Of a stretch of DNA of 64,000 bases, positions 11,186-22,970 are shown in pieces. The stretch covers positions 81,566,501 to 81,630,500 of the forward strand of contig CM074858.1 in the NCBI GenBank assembly GCA_037501455.1, written 5' to 3'. Below the pieces are notes generated by a model, which saw only the letters and a program-made list of their open reading frames with translations, was not told where the DNA came from and searched no databases. This DNA is from Lantana camara (taxonomy: Eukaryota; Streptophyta; Magnoliopsida; Lamiales; Verbenaceae). How positions within the stretch are numbered: position 1 is the stretch's first letter; each line of letters starts with the position of its first letter. The position numbers were made by a program, and so were the translations under genes.

Positions 11186-11783
11186 ACTGCTCGCTCGGAA
11201 ACAATTCGGGGTGAAATCTTCTCATCTTTTCCTCCGTCTCCCACGTAGCCACTTCGGTTTTATCACTTCTCCAAAGAACCTTGACTAGTGGAATACGCCG
11301 ATTTCGAAGTTCCTGAAATTTTCGATCCAATATCTTAATCGGCTTTTGAACGAAGGTGAGATCCGGTTCTAATTCCACTTCTTCAACCGGTAGAACCTCG
11401 GACTCGTATCGATAATATTTTCGGAGCTGTGAAACATGAAATATGTTATGAATTCCAGTCAAACTCGGAGGCAAGTCCAATCGATAAGCCGTATCCCCAA
11501 TCTTCTCTAAAATCTCATATGGTCCCATATACCGAGGGTTTAATTTTCCTCCTCGTCCAATCCTTGAGAACCCTTTTCGTGGGGAAGCCTTTAAGAAAAC
11601 CCTATCTCCAATCTCAAACTCCAAATTCTTCCTCCGAAGGTCTGCATAACTCGTTTGTCGATCCTGAGCGGCCTTCATCCGTTGTCTAATTATCTGGACC
11701 TTATCAATAGCCTCTTGTACAGCCTTAGAGGGTTTTTCCTTCTTTTCTCCTCTTTTAATCCTTCTTGCTTGGTCCAATTCCAT
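11184..11783 (-). pseudogene. pol: Tekay-A integrase C-terminal region and chromodomain
   Basis: 199 codons, the last part of pol. GPY/F motif (RYMGPYEILEKIG) at about residues 84-97, then FHVSQLRKY near 115-123 and a chromodomain-like segment at about 147-194 (KILDRKF, VKVLW, ATWETEEKMRRFHPELF). In Tekay-type chromoviruses this domain is thought to bind heterochromatin marks and steer integration. The frame is not continuous with the upstream integrase core: a 1-nt loss near 11752-11757, judged against Tekay-B, separates them. The listed start is only the first methionine in this frame. Confidence 0.85.
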
Positions 11784-12850
11784 TCCTCCAAGTCAAAGAA
11801 CAACGGTGATCGACATTTACGTCCGTAAAGAGCTTCATAAGGGGCCATTTCAATCGAGGCTTGATAGCTATTGTTGTAAGCAAACTCGATTAACGGCAAC
11901 TGTTCATTCCACGAGCTTTGAATGTCCAATGCACAAGCTCTCAACAGGTCCTCCAGATACTTAATCAACCTTTCTAATTGTCCGTCGGTCTGAGGATGGA
12001 AAGCTGTGCTGAATTGAATCCTTGTTCCCAAACACTTCTGTAATTCTTGCCATAACCGTGAAGTAAATCTGGGATCCCGATCCGAGATAATACTAACAGG
12101 TACACCATGAAGCCTAACAATCTCATCGTTGTATCTCTTGGCCAATTTACTCACTTTATCGGACATCCTGATAGCAAGGAAATGAGCTGATTTTGTCAAC
12201 CTGTCCACTATAACCCAAATTCCGTCGAAACCTCCTCTCACTCTTGGTAATCCCGAAACAAAGTCCATGGCTATTTGTTCCCATTTCCATTCCGGGATAG
12301 GCAATGGTTGAAGTAGCCCCGATGGCTTTTGATGTTCTGCCTTTACCACTTGACAAGTCATGCAGTGTTTCACGAAGTTGATAACATCCCGTTTCAATCC
12401 ATTCCACCAATAGAATTGCTTGAGATCCTTATACATTTTGTTCCCTCCGGGATGTATCGAATACCCTGACCGATGGGCTTCCTCAAGAATAATCCTTTTT
12501 AACTCTTCCGGGACAACAACTCTATTCTTGAATCTTAGAAGTCCCGTATCATCAAACCCAAACGGACACTCTGAATCAGCTCGAGCTTTCTCAGCTAATT
12601 TCTGAACCTCGGGATCAATCCTTTGAGTATCAAATAATCTCTGTTTAAGATCTGGTTGAACCGTGATATTCCGAATACTAGCCCTCAGTTTGAACAACTC
12701 ATTCTCATCTCCAATTTCCACTTTCACATTGGACACGCTAGCTTTCCTACTAAGCGCATCCGCGACCAAATTGGCTTTGCCGGGATGGTATCGGATTGTA
12801 CACTCATAATCCGCCAACAGTTCCATCCAACGCCGTTGTCTCTTGTTCAA
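11690..12850 (-). pseudogene. pol: Tekay-A RNase H end and integrase core
   Basis: 386 codons. The start (NKRQRRWMELLADY, then YHPGKANLVADALSRK at about 21-36) is the end of RNase H. The integrase zinc-binding HHCC is at H126, H133, C163 and C166. The catalytic triad is visible as D196 (AMDFVSGLP), D257 (IISDRDPRF) and E293 (QLERLIKY), so this core is intact at the residue level. The frame ends in a short out-of-frame tail caused by the frameshift before the chromodomain. A TAA at 12872-12874 separates it from the RT segment. It may still encode complete integrase core residues but not a full polyprotein. Confidence 0.88.
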
Positions 12851-12871
12851 TTCCTTTTGTGAGAATAAGTA

Positions 12872-14092
12872 TTAGAGACTCTTGTGATCGGAAAAGACCT
12901 CGAACGAAATTCCATAAAGATAGTGTCTCCATTTACCCAAAGCAAAGATCACTGCCGCTAATTCCAACTCATGAGTGGGGTAGTTCTGTTCATGCTCTTT
13001 TAATTTCCTTGAGGCATAGGCGATTACTCTTCCATTTTGCATCAACACACATCCCAAACCTTCCTTTGAGGCGTCCGTATAAACTGTATATCCTTCTGTT
13101 CCTTCGGGAAGTGCTAATACAGGAGCGGTGGTCAACTTTTCCTTTAAAAGTTGAAAGCTAGCCTCACATGCCTCGTCCCACTCAAACTTAACCGCTTTCT
13201 TAGTCAATCGGGTTAAAGGAGCCGCAATGTTTGAGAAATCCTGAACGAATCTCCGATAGTAGCCTGCCAAACTCAAGAAACTCCTTACTTCTGAAGCATT
13301 TTTCGGGCTTTGCCATTGAATAACCGTCTCAATCTTAGAAGGGTCTACTTCCAAACCTTTCCTTGAAATAATATGGCCCAAAAATGCTACCCGATCAATC
13401 CAAAACTCGCATTTGCTAAACTTAGCATACAATCGATGTTCCCTTAAGGTGTCCAACACGATTCTGAGGTGCCTGGCATGATCCTCCGGAGTTCTCGAAT
13501 AAACCAAGATGTCATCGATGAATATTACCACAAACTTATCCAAATAGGGCCGGAAAATTCGATGCATCATATCCATAAAAGCAGCCGGAGCATTAGTCAA
13601 TCCAAAAGGCATCACTACGAACTCGTAGTGTCCATACCGGGTGTTAAATCCCGTCTTCGGAATGTCCTCTTCCCGGATCTTCAATTGATAATATCCTTGT
13701 CTCAAGTCCAATTTTGAATATACCCCCGAACCTTGTAACATATCGAATAAATCCTCACTATGGGGCAAAGGATACTTATTCTTTACTGTCATCCGATTAA
13801 GCTCCCGGTAATCTATACACATTCTTAAGGTTCCATCCTTTTTCTTAACAAAGAGAACCGGAGCACCCCAAGGTGACGAACTTGGCCGTATATATCCAAC
13901 TTTGAGTAATTCTTCCAATTGAATTTTTAACTCTTTCAATTCGGCCGGTGCCATCCGATACGGAGTCTTAGAATACGGTGTGGATCCTAGATATAAGTCA
14001 ATAACAAATTCGATCTCACGGTCTGGTGGTAAAGAACTCAAATTTTCCGGAAACACATCGGAAAAATCCTTAACAACTGCGGTATCCTCCAA
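12872..14092 (-). pseudogene. pol: Tekay-A reverse transcriptase and RNase H
   Basis: 406 codons. RT fingers and palm: [17 protein letters not shown] at about 83-99, first catalytic Asp at D129 ([11 protein letters not shown]), and the FIDD box at 191-194 (the family YxDD motif). RNase H starts near 335 ([14 protein letters not shown]340) with acidic residues near 375-378 and D402 (FSDHKSL). The frame ends at a TAA where Tekay-B has a glutamine codon (SLQYLFSQ), a nonsense change. Upstream it is cut from gag-protease by a 1-nt insertion near 14125-14135. Apart from these lesions the protein text is well preserved. Confidence 0.9.
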
Positions 14093-14114
14093 TTTAACTT
14101 GATCTTTCGGCCTA

Positions 14115-15167
14115 TTAAGAAGGTAAGAAATAAATCCCCATTGCTCCTTCTCTCATCAACTTGTGAGCTTCCATATAAGACAAGAGAGATACCGATCTTG
14201 ATCCACTACCAATCACCAATTTATTACCCAAAATCACCTTCTTCGCAAAATAATCAACATTGGCCTGATGCCTGGACAACCAGTCCATACCCAAGATAAC
14301 TCCATACCTCTTCATGGGCATAACAATTAAATCAGCTGGATATTCTTTCCCTTCAATCAGAACTGAACACTCCCGAACCAACTGATCTGTCTGAAGACTA
14401 CCACCAAGTGGCGAACTCACCAAATAACAAGAAGAGAGACAAATAACAGGCAAGCACAGAGTAGCAACTAAGTCACAAGAAATAAAGGAATGCGTGGCAC
14501 CCGGATCAAAGAGTGCATGAATGCTCATGTTATGTATGCATAGGGTACCTTCTACCACAGCTGTGGGATCAATCTCTGCATCTTGCTCCTCACCCTCGAG
14601 GGCGTAAGCACGAGCCGGGATCATTGGCCTTTGAACTCGTCTTTGAAATCCGGGGTCCTTGTCGGGACAAGTATCTGCCATATGGTCGCCCTTTCCGCAT
14701 ATGAGACACAAATTTAACCTCCTCCGACAATTATAAAAATTGTGAGTTGGTCCTCCACAATGTGTACAAGGAGCCTGAGCCAATCTCGCCTCACTCGGAC
14801 CTTGTCGATCTCTCATTGGTGCAGGCAAAGCTTTTGGAACCGGTGGAATTGGTCCTCCCATTCTTGGCTTGTTAAACGGACCCTTAGGAGGGGGAGTAGC
14901 TTGAATTATCGGCCTCTTTCCCGAATTCAATCCGGAACCTCTTCCCATTGAAGCTCTAAAAGTCGGATCCTTCTTCTTGAATTCCTCCTCTTGATCCAAA
15001 GCCCTTTGCACGGTGTCGGCAAATGACTCGAAGTTGTGACCAGCCTGACCGTGTCTTAAAGCCTGTCTTAATCCCGCAATGAATTTCCTTGATTTTCTCT
15101 TCTCATCCCGGGTGACATGAGGAGCATATTTCCCAAGTCTATTATATACGGCGAGATATTGAGTCAC
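14115..15167 (-). pseudogene. gag: Tekay-A gag C-terminal half and aspartic protease
   Basis: 350 codons. The end of the gag structural domain is at 1-65. Two CCHC zinc knuckles follow: CTHCGGPTHNFYNC (134-147) and CLICGKGDHMADTC (154-167). The retropepsin motif is at 221-229 (DPGATHSFI), with Pro in the usual Ser position; Tekay-B has the same. The GMDWL motif of the protease C-terminus is near 293-297. The frame ends early (YFLPS stop) where Tekay-B continues through YLLNKPKDQ into RT, showing a 1-nt insertion. Upstream, one TAA separates it from the gag start. Confidence 0.87.
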
Positions 15168-15179
15168 CGTACGCGCACC

Positions 15180-15683
15180 TTACTTTAAATCCATAAACTC
15201 CTGCTCCTTCCTTTCTCTCACTACCTCCGGTACAAAGCATTCTCTAAATTCTCTCTTGAAGACCTCCCAAGTCACTTCCTCTTCATCCACTTCAAGTTTC
15301 TCCCTTGTTCTTTCCCACCATTCATACGCATCTCCATCAAGTTGGAATATAGCAAATTGAACCTTATCTTGCGTAGTAAACTGTCGGACTCCAAATATCC
15401 TCTCTAATCGAATCAACCAACCCTCCGAGACCGCATCGTCAATAGAACCAGAAAACCGAGGGGGGTTGTAGCTTAGAAACACCCCATGAGAATCTCTATT
15501 ATTATGGTTTGGTGGGGGAGCTTGAGCCCTCCTATGCTTGACATAATTAAAAACCGCTTCCATGAAATTTCCCATGTCCATTGGAGGCACTTGTGGTTGG
15601 GGTGGAGGCGTAGGGGATCGGTCATGATGACGACGGTGTCCTGGAGATCTCTCACGGTGTCTACGTGGAGGCACCCTGTTCAA
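15180..15683 (-). pseudogene. gag: Tekay-A gag N-terminal half
   Basis: 167 codons. A low-complexity Arg/His/Pro-rich start (about 1-35) leads into a retrotransposon gag domain (NPPRFSGSIDD, WLIRLERIFGV, AYEWWERTREKLE, FKREFRECFVPE). The stop at 15180-15182 is a TAA after FMDLK. The same frame continues as GARTVTQYLAVYNRLG, so one nonsense change (probably CAA to TAA) splits gag. The methionine at 15683 is a plausible real start: it is the first ATG after the leader and precedes the Arg/Pro-rich segment. Confidence 0.83.
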
Positions 15684-15888
15684 GAAACACTGAAATGCAT
15701 GCTATTTTTAGTCCATGCATGCAAGTGCAATTAATTCGATCAAAATTCAGAATTTAGAGCACACAAGCACGTAAACAATGCATATGCAACACATTGACAA
15801 GTTGTTCCTAAAGCCGAACGACTTAACTGACTCAACACGACACTAGAGCCCGGGTTTTGCAACCCTAAGCTCTGATACCACATAAGGA
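15684..15888 (-). other. Tekay-A leader with primer-binding site
   Basis: A short untranslated leader of about 205 bp. The PBS (15869-15880, minus-strand TGGTATCAGAGC) matches the 3' end of plant initiator tRNA-Met and sits 8 nt inside the 5' LTR. The block 15804-15888 is conserved with LARD-1 (21101-21184) and LARD-2 (28110-28193) and may carry packaging or dimerisation signals. Confidence 0.85.
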
Positions 15889-18800
15889 TGTAGCACCCGA
15901 GCGTAAGGTACCACATCCCCCGCACCGAGACCCGACCCGTATATGAAATGGAAGTCCAAACACGTGCCAAATCCACGGCGAACGGGGACACAACACACAC
16001 GTTATGCTAGGCGGGACTAACCCTTAAACCAATCCATTCAAGACAACATAAAATCAGAGTTAAAATAAAACGCGGAAGCAAGAACGACATAGCATATATA
16101 CAATGAGCCACCAAGCTCCAAAAATAGATATACAAAATCATTCAAGTGTTCAACGGCACTCACGGCCTACAAAATCATAACGCTCCAAGCTATACTATGA
16201 TCAAATACAAAATAGCAATAAGAGTACGAATATGAGACTGAAAAGAAGTGCTAAACATAAATGCAAGACCTAGACGACTTGTATTTCTGCCTAGCACTCC
16301 TATGCCTGCACAAAACAACTGAAAACAACCGGGTTCAGTCTAAAAGAGACTGGTGGGAAAAAAAAATGGGGCATAAGATATAATATCGCATAAATTAAGC
16401 ATATAGATGTAAGCCCTAATCCCGTGTGAAGTTTGATAAGAATTTACCAAGTGGTTAAAACCAAAAGAAAACATCAACGGGATTACGACGTTCATATTCA
16501 TTCATAATTGTTCATAAAGGTTTATGGCCCGGCGAGTGGGCGTGCACAATCTCCAACCTACTCCTCGTGTAATCATAATCAATTATTCAATCATTCATTA
16601 TCATACATATATCTTTTGTGCTCATACATAACATGATCATAATCATTCATATACACCTTCTTCCTCCGGGTGGTGGACGGGTTTGCAAGGCCCGACCACC
16701 GAAACATATCAATGCGGCTATGAGGTTCATGAGTCCTCAAAGCCCGGTTAGCGTTTCCTCGTCAAAAACTCCTTGACGAAGTCCGTTTCGCCGTAGTTGG
16801 TTGGAACTAGTATATGGGATCCCCGTCAGCCATTGCTTCCTCGGTTAGCCACATATACTAAGTCCCGGGGACCGTGCAATCATAAATCATAAATATGTCT
16901 CGCCAAAACATAAGGTAGGGTTTCATAAATAAAAGGGGTCATACGTTTGAAATCATTTACCCAAAATGACTCGATATATATAAATATACTATTTTGGCTT
17001 AAAACCTTTCACATAAGGGATATATCGGTCACTTTAACTATTAGAAGAAAAACCCACCTTTCCAAAGCAAAAGAAAGGCACAAGCGTCTCAATGCTCGCC
17101 CTCGTCTCCGACCAAACCCGAATCTGTGCACAAGAAAAGGTATGAGACTCAATGACCACATATGACGCTCGGCAATAAAGTGAATATAACATTAATGCAT
17201 AAATGATCATATTATATCATGAAAATGTTCATGTGCACTATTAAGGAATTTAAAACATATAATCAAATCATTCGTTCATATATTTCATTCAATTTCATAA
17301 ATTCATAAATTCATAAATTCATAACATTCATAATGCATATCAATTAATCTAAAATTTCATTTAAGAATCATAGCAAGTAATATTCATATTCACAATTAGG
17401 AAAAAAAGAATTAAAACGTTCAATCAATAGTCGGTAAATTAAGTAGGCGAAATAGAAATCAATTAATTCAACAATTGAAATAAATCAAATAATATTTAAA
17501 AAATATAATAAATATATATAATATAATAACTATATAATAACATATAATACATATAATATATATACATATATATATACACACGTAACTAACATGCATGCAC
17601 ACACACAAATATATACTATATATTATATACACATGCATGCAATATATTATAAAAACCATACACACACAAAGCACAAATACACAGCAGCCTATTCAAGCAT
17701 GCATGCAACAACAGAAGAAAAGCGCAGCAACAAACATGCAAGCAACAGAAGAAAAGCGCAGCAACAAATCAGGAGAAAACGGGGTGACACCCCCGTGTCA
17801 CCTCCCAAGCCCAGACCGAGACACCCCCGTGTCTCGGTACAGCAACCTCAGGCCCAGTTCGTACCCCCGTTCCTCGCTGGAACGAGCAAAATGACACCCC
17901 CGTGTCTCGCCTGCGACAGTCTCTGTTTTTGACAGAAAAACGCAGCAGCAGCTACAGCCATGTACAAGTAAGGAAGGTAATAAAACTATGCATGAAATGC
18001 TGCAAGAAACTCAGCTAAAACAAACACCAAGAAGCCATGAAAGCTGATAGCAAAAGAAGAAGGAATTACAGCAGCTATGGCAGCAGAAAATCAGGCCAAA
18101 ACAGAGCAGGGCTTACGGGAAACAGGGCAAGAACGATTCTCAACATCTCCACACATCCATATCAGTTTAGAACAACAAATACTCAGTCAAGAAACACCAT
18201 TTCAACATATATATCAGTTCCAAACAAGCTCAATCAAGAAAAGGAAGCATACGTGACATTTATGGAAATTATCTCAAAGTGTCATAAATGATATCTCATT
18301 AATACTTCAACCACCAAGAAATCAATGATCATAAATGATATGAGGATGTCAAAATAATCATTCTCAAGCTTGGAATCAATCAAAACCACTAAGAATCGAA
18401 TGAGATCAACAATATGCCCAAAATTCTCTATTTTCGGAAACAGCCCAGAAATCAATGATTCCAAGCTCAAATTCGTGAAAGAAAGGATGAAAATGAACAA
18501 AAATGAACATATAATACAACCCTAAGCTTACCTTGTTGACTGGAAGATGTTTGGATGAGATTTGAGCTCCAAAATCTCTAAGGAATGAAGGGTTACGGGA
18601 CTGAACTGAAAAGCAGTAGCTTTGGCTGAGTTTTGGGGATTGTGTGAGGATTGGTTTGGTTAGGGCATGACATATCCGGTTAGGGGGTTGAGTTAGGGTT
18701 CAATAGAATCAAATCATAGTTAATTTGGTTAAAGTTTGGATAAGATATGGCTATTTTTGTACAGCAAGGTCAGTTTCATCTCCGTTTCGTTTTTCGGTTG

Positions 18801-19497
18801 AATTTCGGAGGTTCAAATGACTTAGGAAAAATATAAGGCTAAGTTTATTAAACTCGAATTTTCGTTACGAGTTCAGCAGAATTGACGAAACTCGAATCCG
18901 AGTTCCCGAGCTCAAGATATAAAATTCGGAACCAAGGGTAAGCTAAGTGCCCATTAGCCCCCGATTTGGTTCCTCGAATCAAATTAAATTCGTTAACATA
19001 TCAAATAAATTCGAAAACATAAACCGAGCATATAAGCATGTTCATAACACATATATTTACGACATACTACAAATTCGTGGTATTTCGATATCATTTCATA
19101 TAAGAACGATGCACAAAATAAGTAACATGCTCATTTCATGCAATTCATGCATATAATATAAGTTCCATGCAAAATAAATTTAAATAAATGAATTAAATCT
19201 AATATTAAATAAATTAAATTAAGTCATGTAATTAACTAATTAAAGCATGGTTAATTAACATAACACTTAATTAGCATACTCATTAAATTAATAATAAAAT
19301 AAATAAACATATATATATATATTTAAATACGAAATATAATTAAAATAATAATAATTTAAAATAAAATATAATATAATATAATAAAATAATAACAATTTAT
19401 AATAAAATTAAATATAAAACACGTAAGGACAATTAATTCGCGCAAATTGGTAAACACATACGTCGTACCTTTACGTCCGAAAAGTCGGGGCGTTACA
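15889..19497 (-). repeat. Tekay-A right (5') LTR
   Basis: 3,609 bp, the partner of 7505-11150, and the LTR that would drive transcription leftward. The palindrome array is at about 17783-17906 and the conserved fold at about 16671-16862. Most of the length difference lies in AT and CATAAATT repeats. Confidence 0.95.
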
Positions 19498-19502
19498 ATC
19501 CC

Positions 19503-21184
19503 TTACTGGAAGTTCTGTATTTCCCGAATCATCTTCCTTTTCATGTGCCATCCCGTTATTTCTTTTCCTCTTAACTCAGATGTAGCCCGAACGAAGAGAT
19601 ACTTGATAAATGAGATGAAAGAACTTCCTATCAAATAAACACTGAAATGCATGTCGGGTTAAAATGACAATGCACGTGGCACACTTACAACAATTAAATA
19701 TGCAGCACATTAGAGCAACGAAATCAGATAGAAATGAACGCACAAACATAAGTAAACAAAATAAACAATTGATGCAAAGTATGATGCACCTGTCATGAAT
19801 GCTTTGGAACCTGTCACCAACATAGTAAGCTGTTAGCTCGGTAGCTTTTCCTCATTCCTCCGATCACGAGGTTACTTTAACTTGCTAATCATGTCTTGTT
19901 TTTCCCACGGTCTTCAAATTTTGCATGAATCACTGTGCATCACTTGTATCTTCCACGGTCCGAATCAACCCCTGGTTTCTTTGACATCCCCTGAATTAGC
20001 ATCTGGATTTCTCCCCGAGAATCACCCTTCAATATTGCCTCAAGTTCTCTTATACAAATGAACCCTAATGTAGTTCTGAACCCTACTTCTCATCATCACC
20101 GTGATCAAGACTCCCGTGCTTATCCGTTATGAATGGAGATTAGTGAATCAAACTCATTTTCCGATTGCTTATACTGGAGCACATGATTTCCTCCCAACGA
20201 GTCTTTGCCCTTCTTTACCGTTTCCATTTGTTGCTCCATATTTCCCATTTTAACCTCACAACACACAATTCAGCTTGGATTTGGGAGAAAAGAACTCAAA
20301 TCTTGTCCATAGTATAGTCACCTTCCATGAAGTTATATTTTCCACGTTATTTGACTCCTTCTAATCCTCTTCCGACTCGTTTTCCATCTTGATCGAAATC
20401 TAGAGCTCCCAAATTCGGACTCTTCCTGATCTTGACTCCTACCACTCGATTCCTAATTGATAGATTTATTTAGAAACCCTTCCTTGATGTCCCTTGGTGC
20501 ATAACTCCCACCGGACCCCTTTTATCTGGACTCTTCTTCATTATCTATATCTCTTCAATAATCCGAGACCTGAACCAAAATACCTTCAAGGTTCATTTAC
20601 TTTCGTCCTTAGGTCGAACGATTCTGGTGAATCCAATTAAGGCACGTTATGTAGTAGAGCCGTATATGTCGATTTTCTGAGTCACAACCATCCCCCAACC
20701 AACCCTTATTTCACCCAATGTCCCTCCACAATTGCATCTCCAAAGTTAAATCTCCCATTCCGGCTCCTAACCCTTGAACTCTAACTCCATCTAGGAAGGC
20801 CTCACATCTTGAATTCTCTATATTCTTTCCCGCTGCATCCTTCCTATTTTCCATTTTTAAGAAAGAACTTGCAATAGATCGTTGTGATCGTAGAACTTGG
20901 CCATGGTTTGATATCATCTTCATAAACTAGAAATCATAACTCATTTCGAGAATATATGCATGCGATTAGTGCATGCTCATGGCACATATTCAACACGAAA
21001 GACAGTAATCCAATGTAAAAATGCATCAAATAATTCAACGAAATTCGAAAGGAAGACAATTTCATGATCAAGATCGATGCAATGTACACATTGTCTCGTA
21101 GTTCCTAAGCCGTCCGACCTAGACTAACTCAAACTCGGCACGAGAACACCATTTTTGCAACCGGGCTCTGATACCACTTAAGGA
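19503..21184 (-). other. LARD-1 internal region, 5' part, with PBS
   Basis: About 1.7 kb without a credible gene; the longest frames are under 75 codons and lack family motifs. The PBS is at 21165-21176 (minus-strand TGGTATCAGAGC), 8 nt from the LTR. The conserved leader block is 21101-21184. The remainder is pyrimidine-rich on the plus strand and unrecognised. Confidence 0.75.
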
Positions 21185-21840
21185 TGTAGCACCCCAACCG
21201 GAAGGTGCCACATCCCCTGCACTATGAGCCTGATCCACACATGAAATGGAAAGTCCATACATGAACCTAGCTCACAACGAAAGGGGACTCACTCACTCCA
21301 TAGGCTAGGCGGGAACTAAAACTTCCACAACAAAATAAAACAATTCCAATAATACAACCGCAATTACGGAAGCAATAATACCATGCATGAATTCCAAAAA
21401 TAACTCCAAACTTAAAACATTTCATGACATAATTGAGTTGCAACATGCATCCTAACAACGGGTTCCACTAGGCATGCAATCTATCCCGAATTCATAATCA
21501 AGAATCATAAATGGCACTCGGGCCCGAAGACATCAAGAGATACAACCAAAACATAATAATGTAAATGTAACTCAAGTGTACAAGTGACTTGGACAAGAAA
21601 CTAGGACTCAACTCCCGCCTAGCAAAACCTGCAAGAAACTGGAAAAGTGGGAAGGAGGGGTCAGTCACTAGAAGACTGAGTGAGCAGGATCGGGCCCGAA
21701 TACATGAAGAGATACAACCAAAACATAATAATGTAAATGTGACTCAAGTGTCCAAGTGACTTGGACAAGAAAGTAGGACTCAACTCCCGCCTAGCAAAAC
21801 CTGCAAGAAACTGGAAAAGTGGGAAGGAGGGGTCAGTCTC
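21185..21840 (-). repeat. LARD-1 right (5') LTR, part 1
   Basis: Starts TGTAGCACCCC and matches 2369 onward. A 172-bp tandem duplication, absent from the left LTR, begins at 21518 (TCGGGCCCGA) and again at 21690. The second copy is cut by LARD-2; GTCTC at 21836-21840 is that insertion's TSD. The LTR continues at 47474. Confidence 0.9.
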
Positions 21841-22835
21841 TGTAACACCCCAAAACGGAGGATGTAACATCCCCCGCACTGAGACCCAGACCCGATCATG
21901 AATGGAAATCCATGCCCAAATCCGAATCACAGCGAACGGGAGACCAACACACACGCTATGCTAGGAGGATCTAAGAACACGACAAACTCAGAGCATGGAA
22001 GCAAATTAAGTCTAAGTAGAGCATAAAACATAATCTCCAAAAGCGAAATAAGAATACATAACATAAATAGAATATGTGACAAATGCATCTTAACACTAAC
22101 TAAACCGACAAGTGTGACCCAGAAGACTCACATCCGCCTAGCTCAAGCCAAAAGAAACCTGCAACTAAAAGATAAAATGAGGTGTCAGTCAACTGACTGA
22201 GTGAGGGGGCTAACGCACACCCACTGTATGTATATATAGAATCACAACACAGATTAAAGTAGGAATCATGAACCGAGGATAGGTGTTGCATACCAAAACA
22301 TTTCGAAAGTACCCCAAAAGATAGATATATAAGTTCAGAAAATATTTCAGAAACTCTATCCCGATTCATAATTCCTAAACAGAACACATACTCGGCGAGT
22401 ACTAGCTTCCCACCTTTACTCCTCAGAACATAAATCAAAATCAATCCACCCTCTACACCAATGATGGAGGAGATGTACGGTCCCCAAACCATCCAGAATA
22501 AACCGTCTAAAATAGACTCGATCTCAAGGGGGTAGCGAACCCACAAGAGTTATCCCCGGCCTTAGCCGAAGGCTCAAGATATCACGCCTCCCTCATCACC
22601 ATAAGGTCGCGCAATGATATCTCAAATGGAAACTACGCACATGGTTGAAACTCCGACGGCCCTAACCGTCCCGGAGGCCCCATTACCCGTAGCTCCTCGG
22701 ATCCACAATAGAACAGAACAGAACAGAACAAATACCAATCTTTCATGGCAAATCTCGCTACAGAATCGTAACACAACTGAATTTTCCCAAAATAGCTTAC
22801 ATATGCTTCAAAAACTGGTTTTTATACATATTCCT

Positions 22836-22970
22836 ACGCGATGGAATTTAAGCCCGTAGACACCCACCCACGCAGAACCCACGCGATGGAATTTAAGCCC
22901 GTAAGCACCCATCCACGCAGAACCCACGCGATGGAATTTAAGCCCGTAAGCACCCATCCACGCAGAACGC
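22836..22970. repeat. Three tandem 45-bp repeats in the LARD-2 LTR
   Basis: Units 22836-22880, 22881-22925 and 22926-22970 each begin ACGCGATGGAATTTAAGCCC and differ at a few bases. The same three units are at 44477-44611 in the right LTR, so they predate insertion. Confidence 0.95.

Larger units (their letters stand above)
7505..19497 (-). mobile_element. Tekay-A: complete Ty3/gypsy chromovirus with broken gag-pol
   Basis: LTRs 7505-11150 and 15889-19497; TSD ATCCC at 7500-7504 and 19498-19502. Domain order on the minus strand is gag, protease, RT, RNase H, integrase, chromodomain, which is Ty3/gypsy order. LTRs over 3.5 kb, a tRNA-Met PBS and a C-terminal chromodomain after the GPY/F motif point to the Tekay/Del clade. 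The two LTRs are very alike by eye, differing mainly in microsatellite length, so the insertion is fairly recent although the coding region is already broken. Confidence 0.95.

Noticed and set aside
19503..21184. Possible host gene remnants in the LARD-1 core
   Set aside because: Pyrimidine-rich text suggested exons or introns, but no frame, splice pattern or protein motif could be supported.
22100..22546. 148-codon open frame on the minus strand
   Set aside because: It lies within the LARD-2 LTR. The matching part of the right LTR (43737-44075) gives a shorter, altered product, and no protein family is recognisable.
22836..22970. Three 45-bp tandem repeats, CRISPR-like at first sight
   Set aside because: There are no unique spacers: the whole 45 bp repeats, only three units exist, and the same array is in both LTRs of a plant retroelement.
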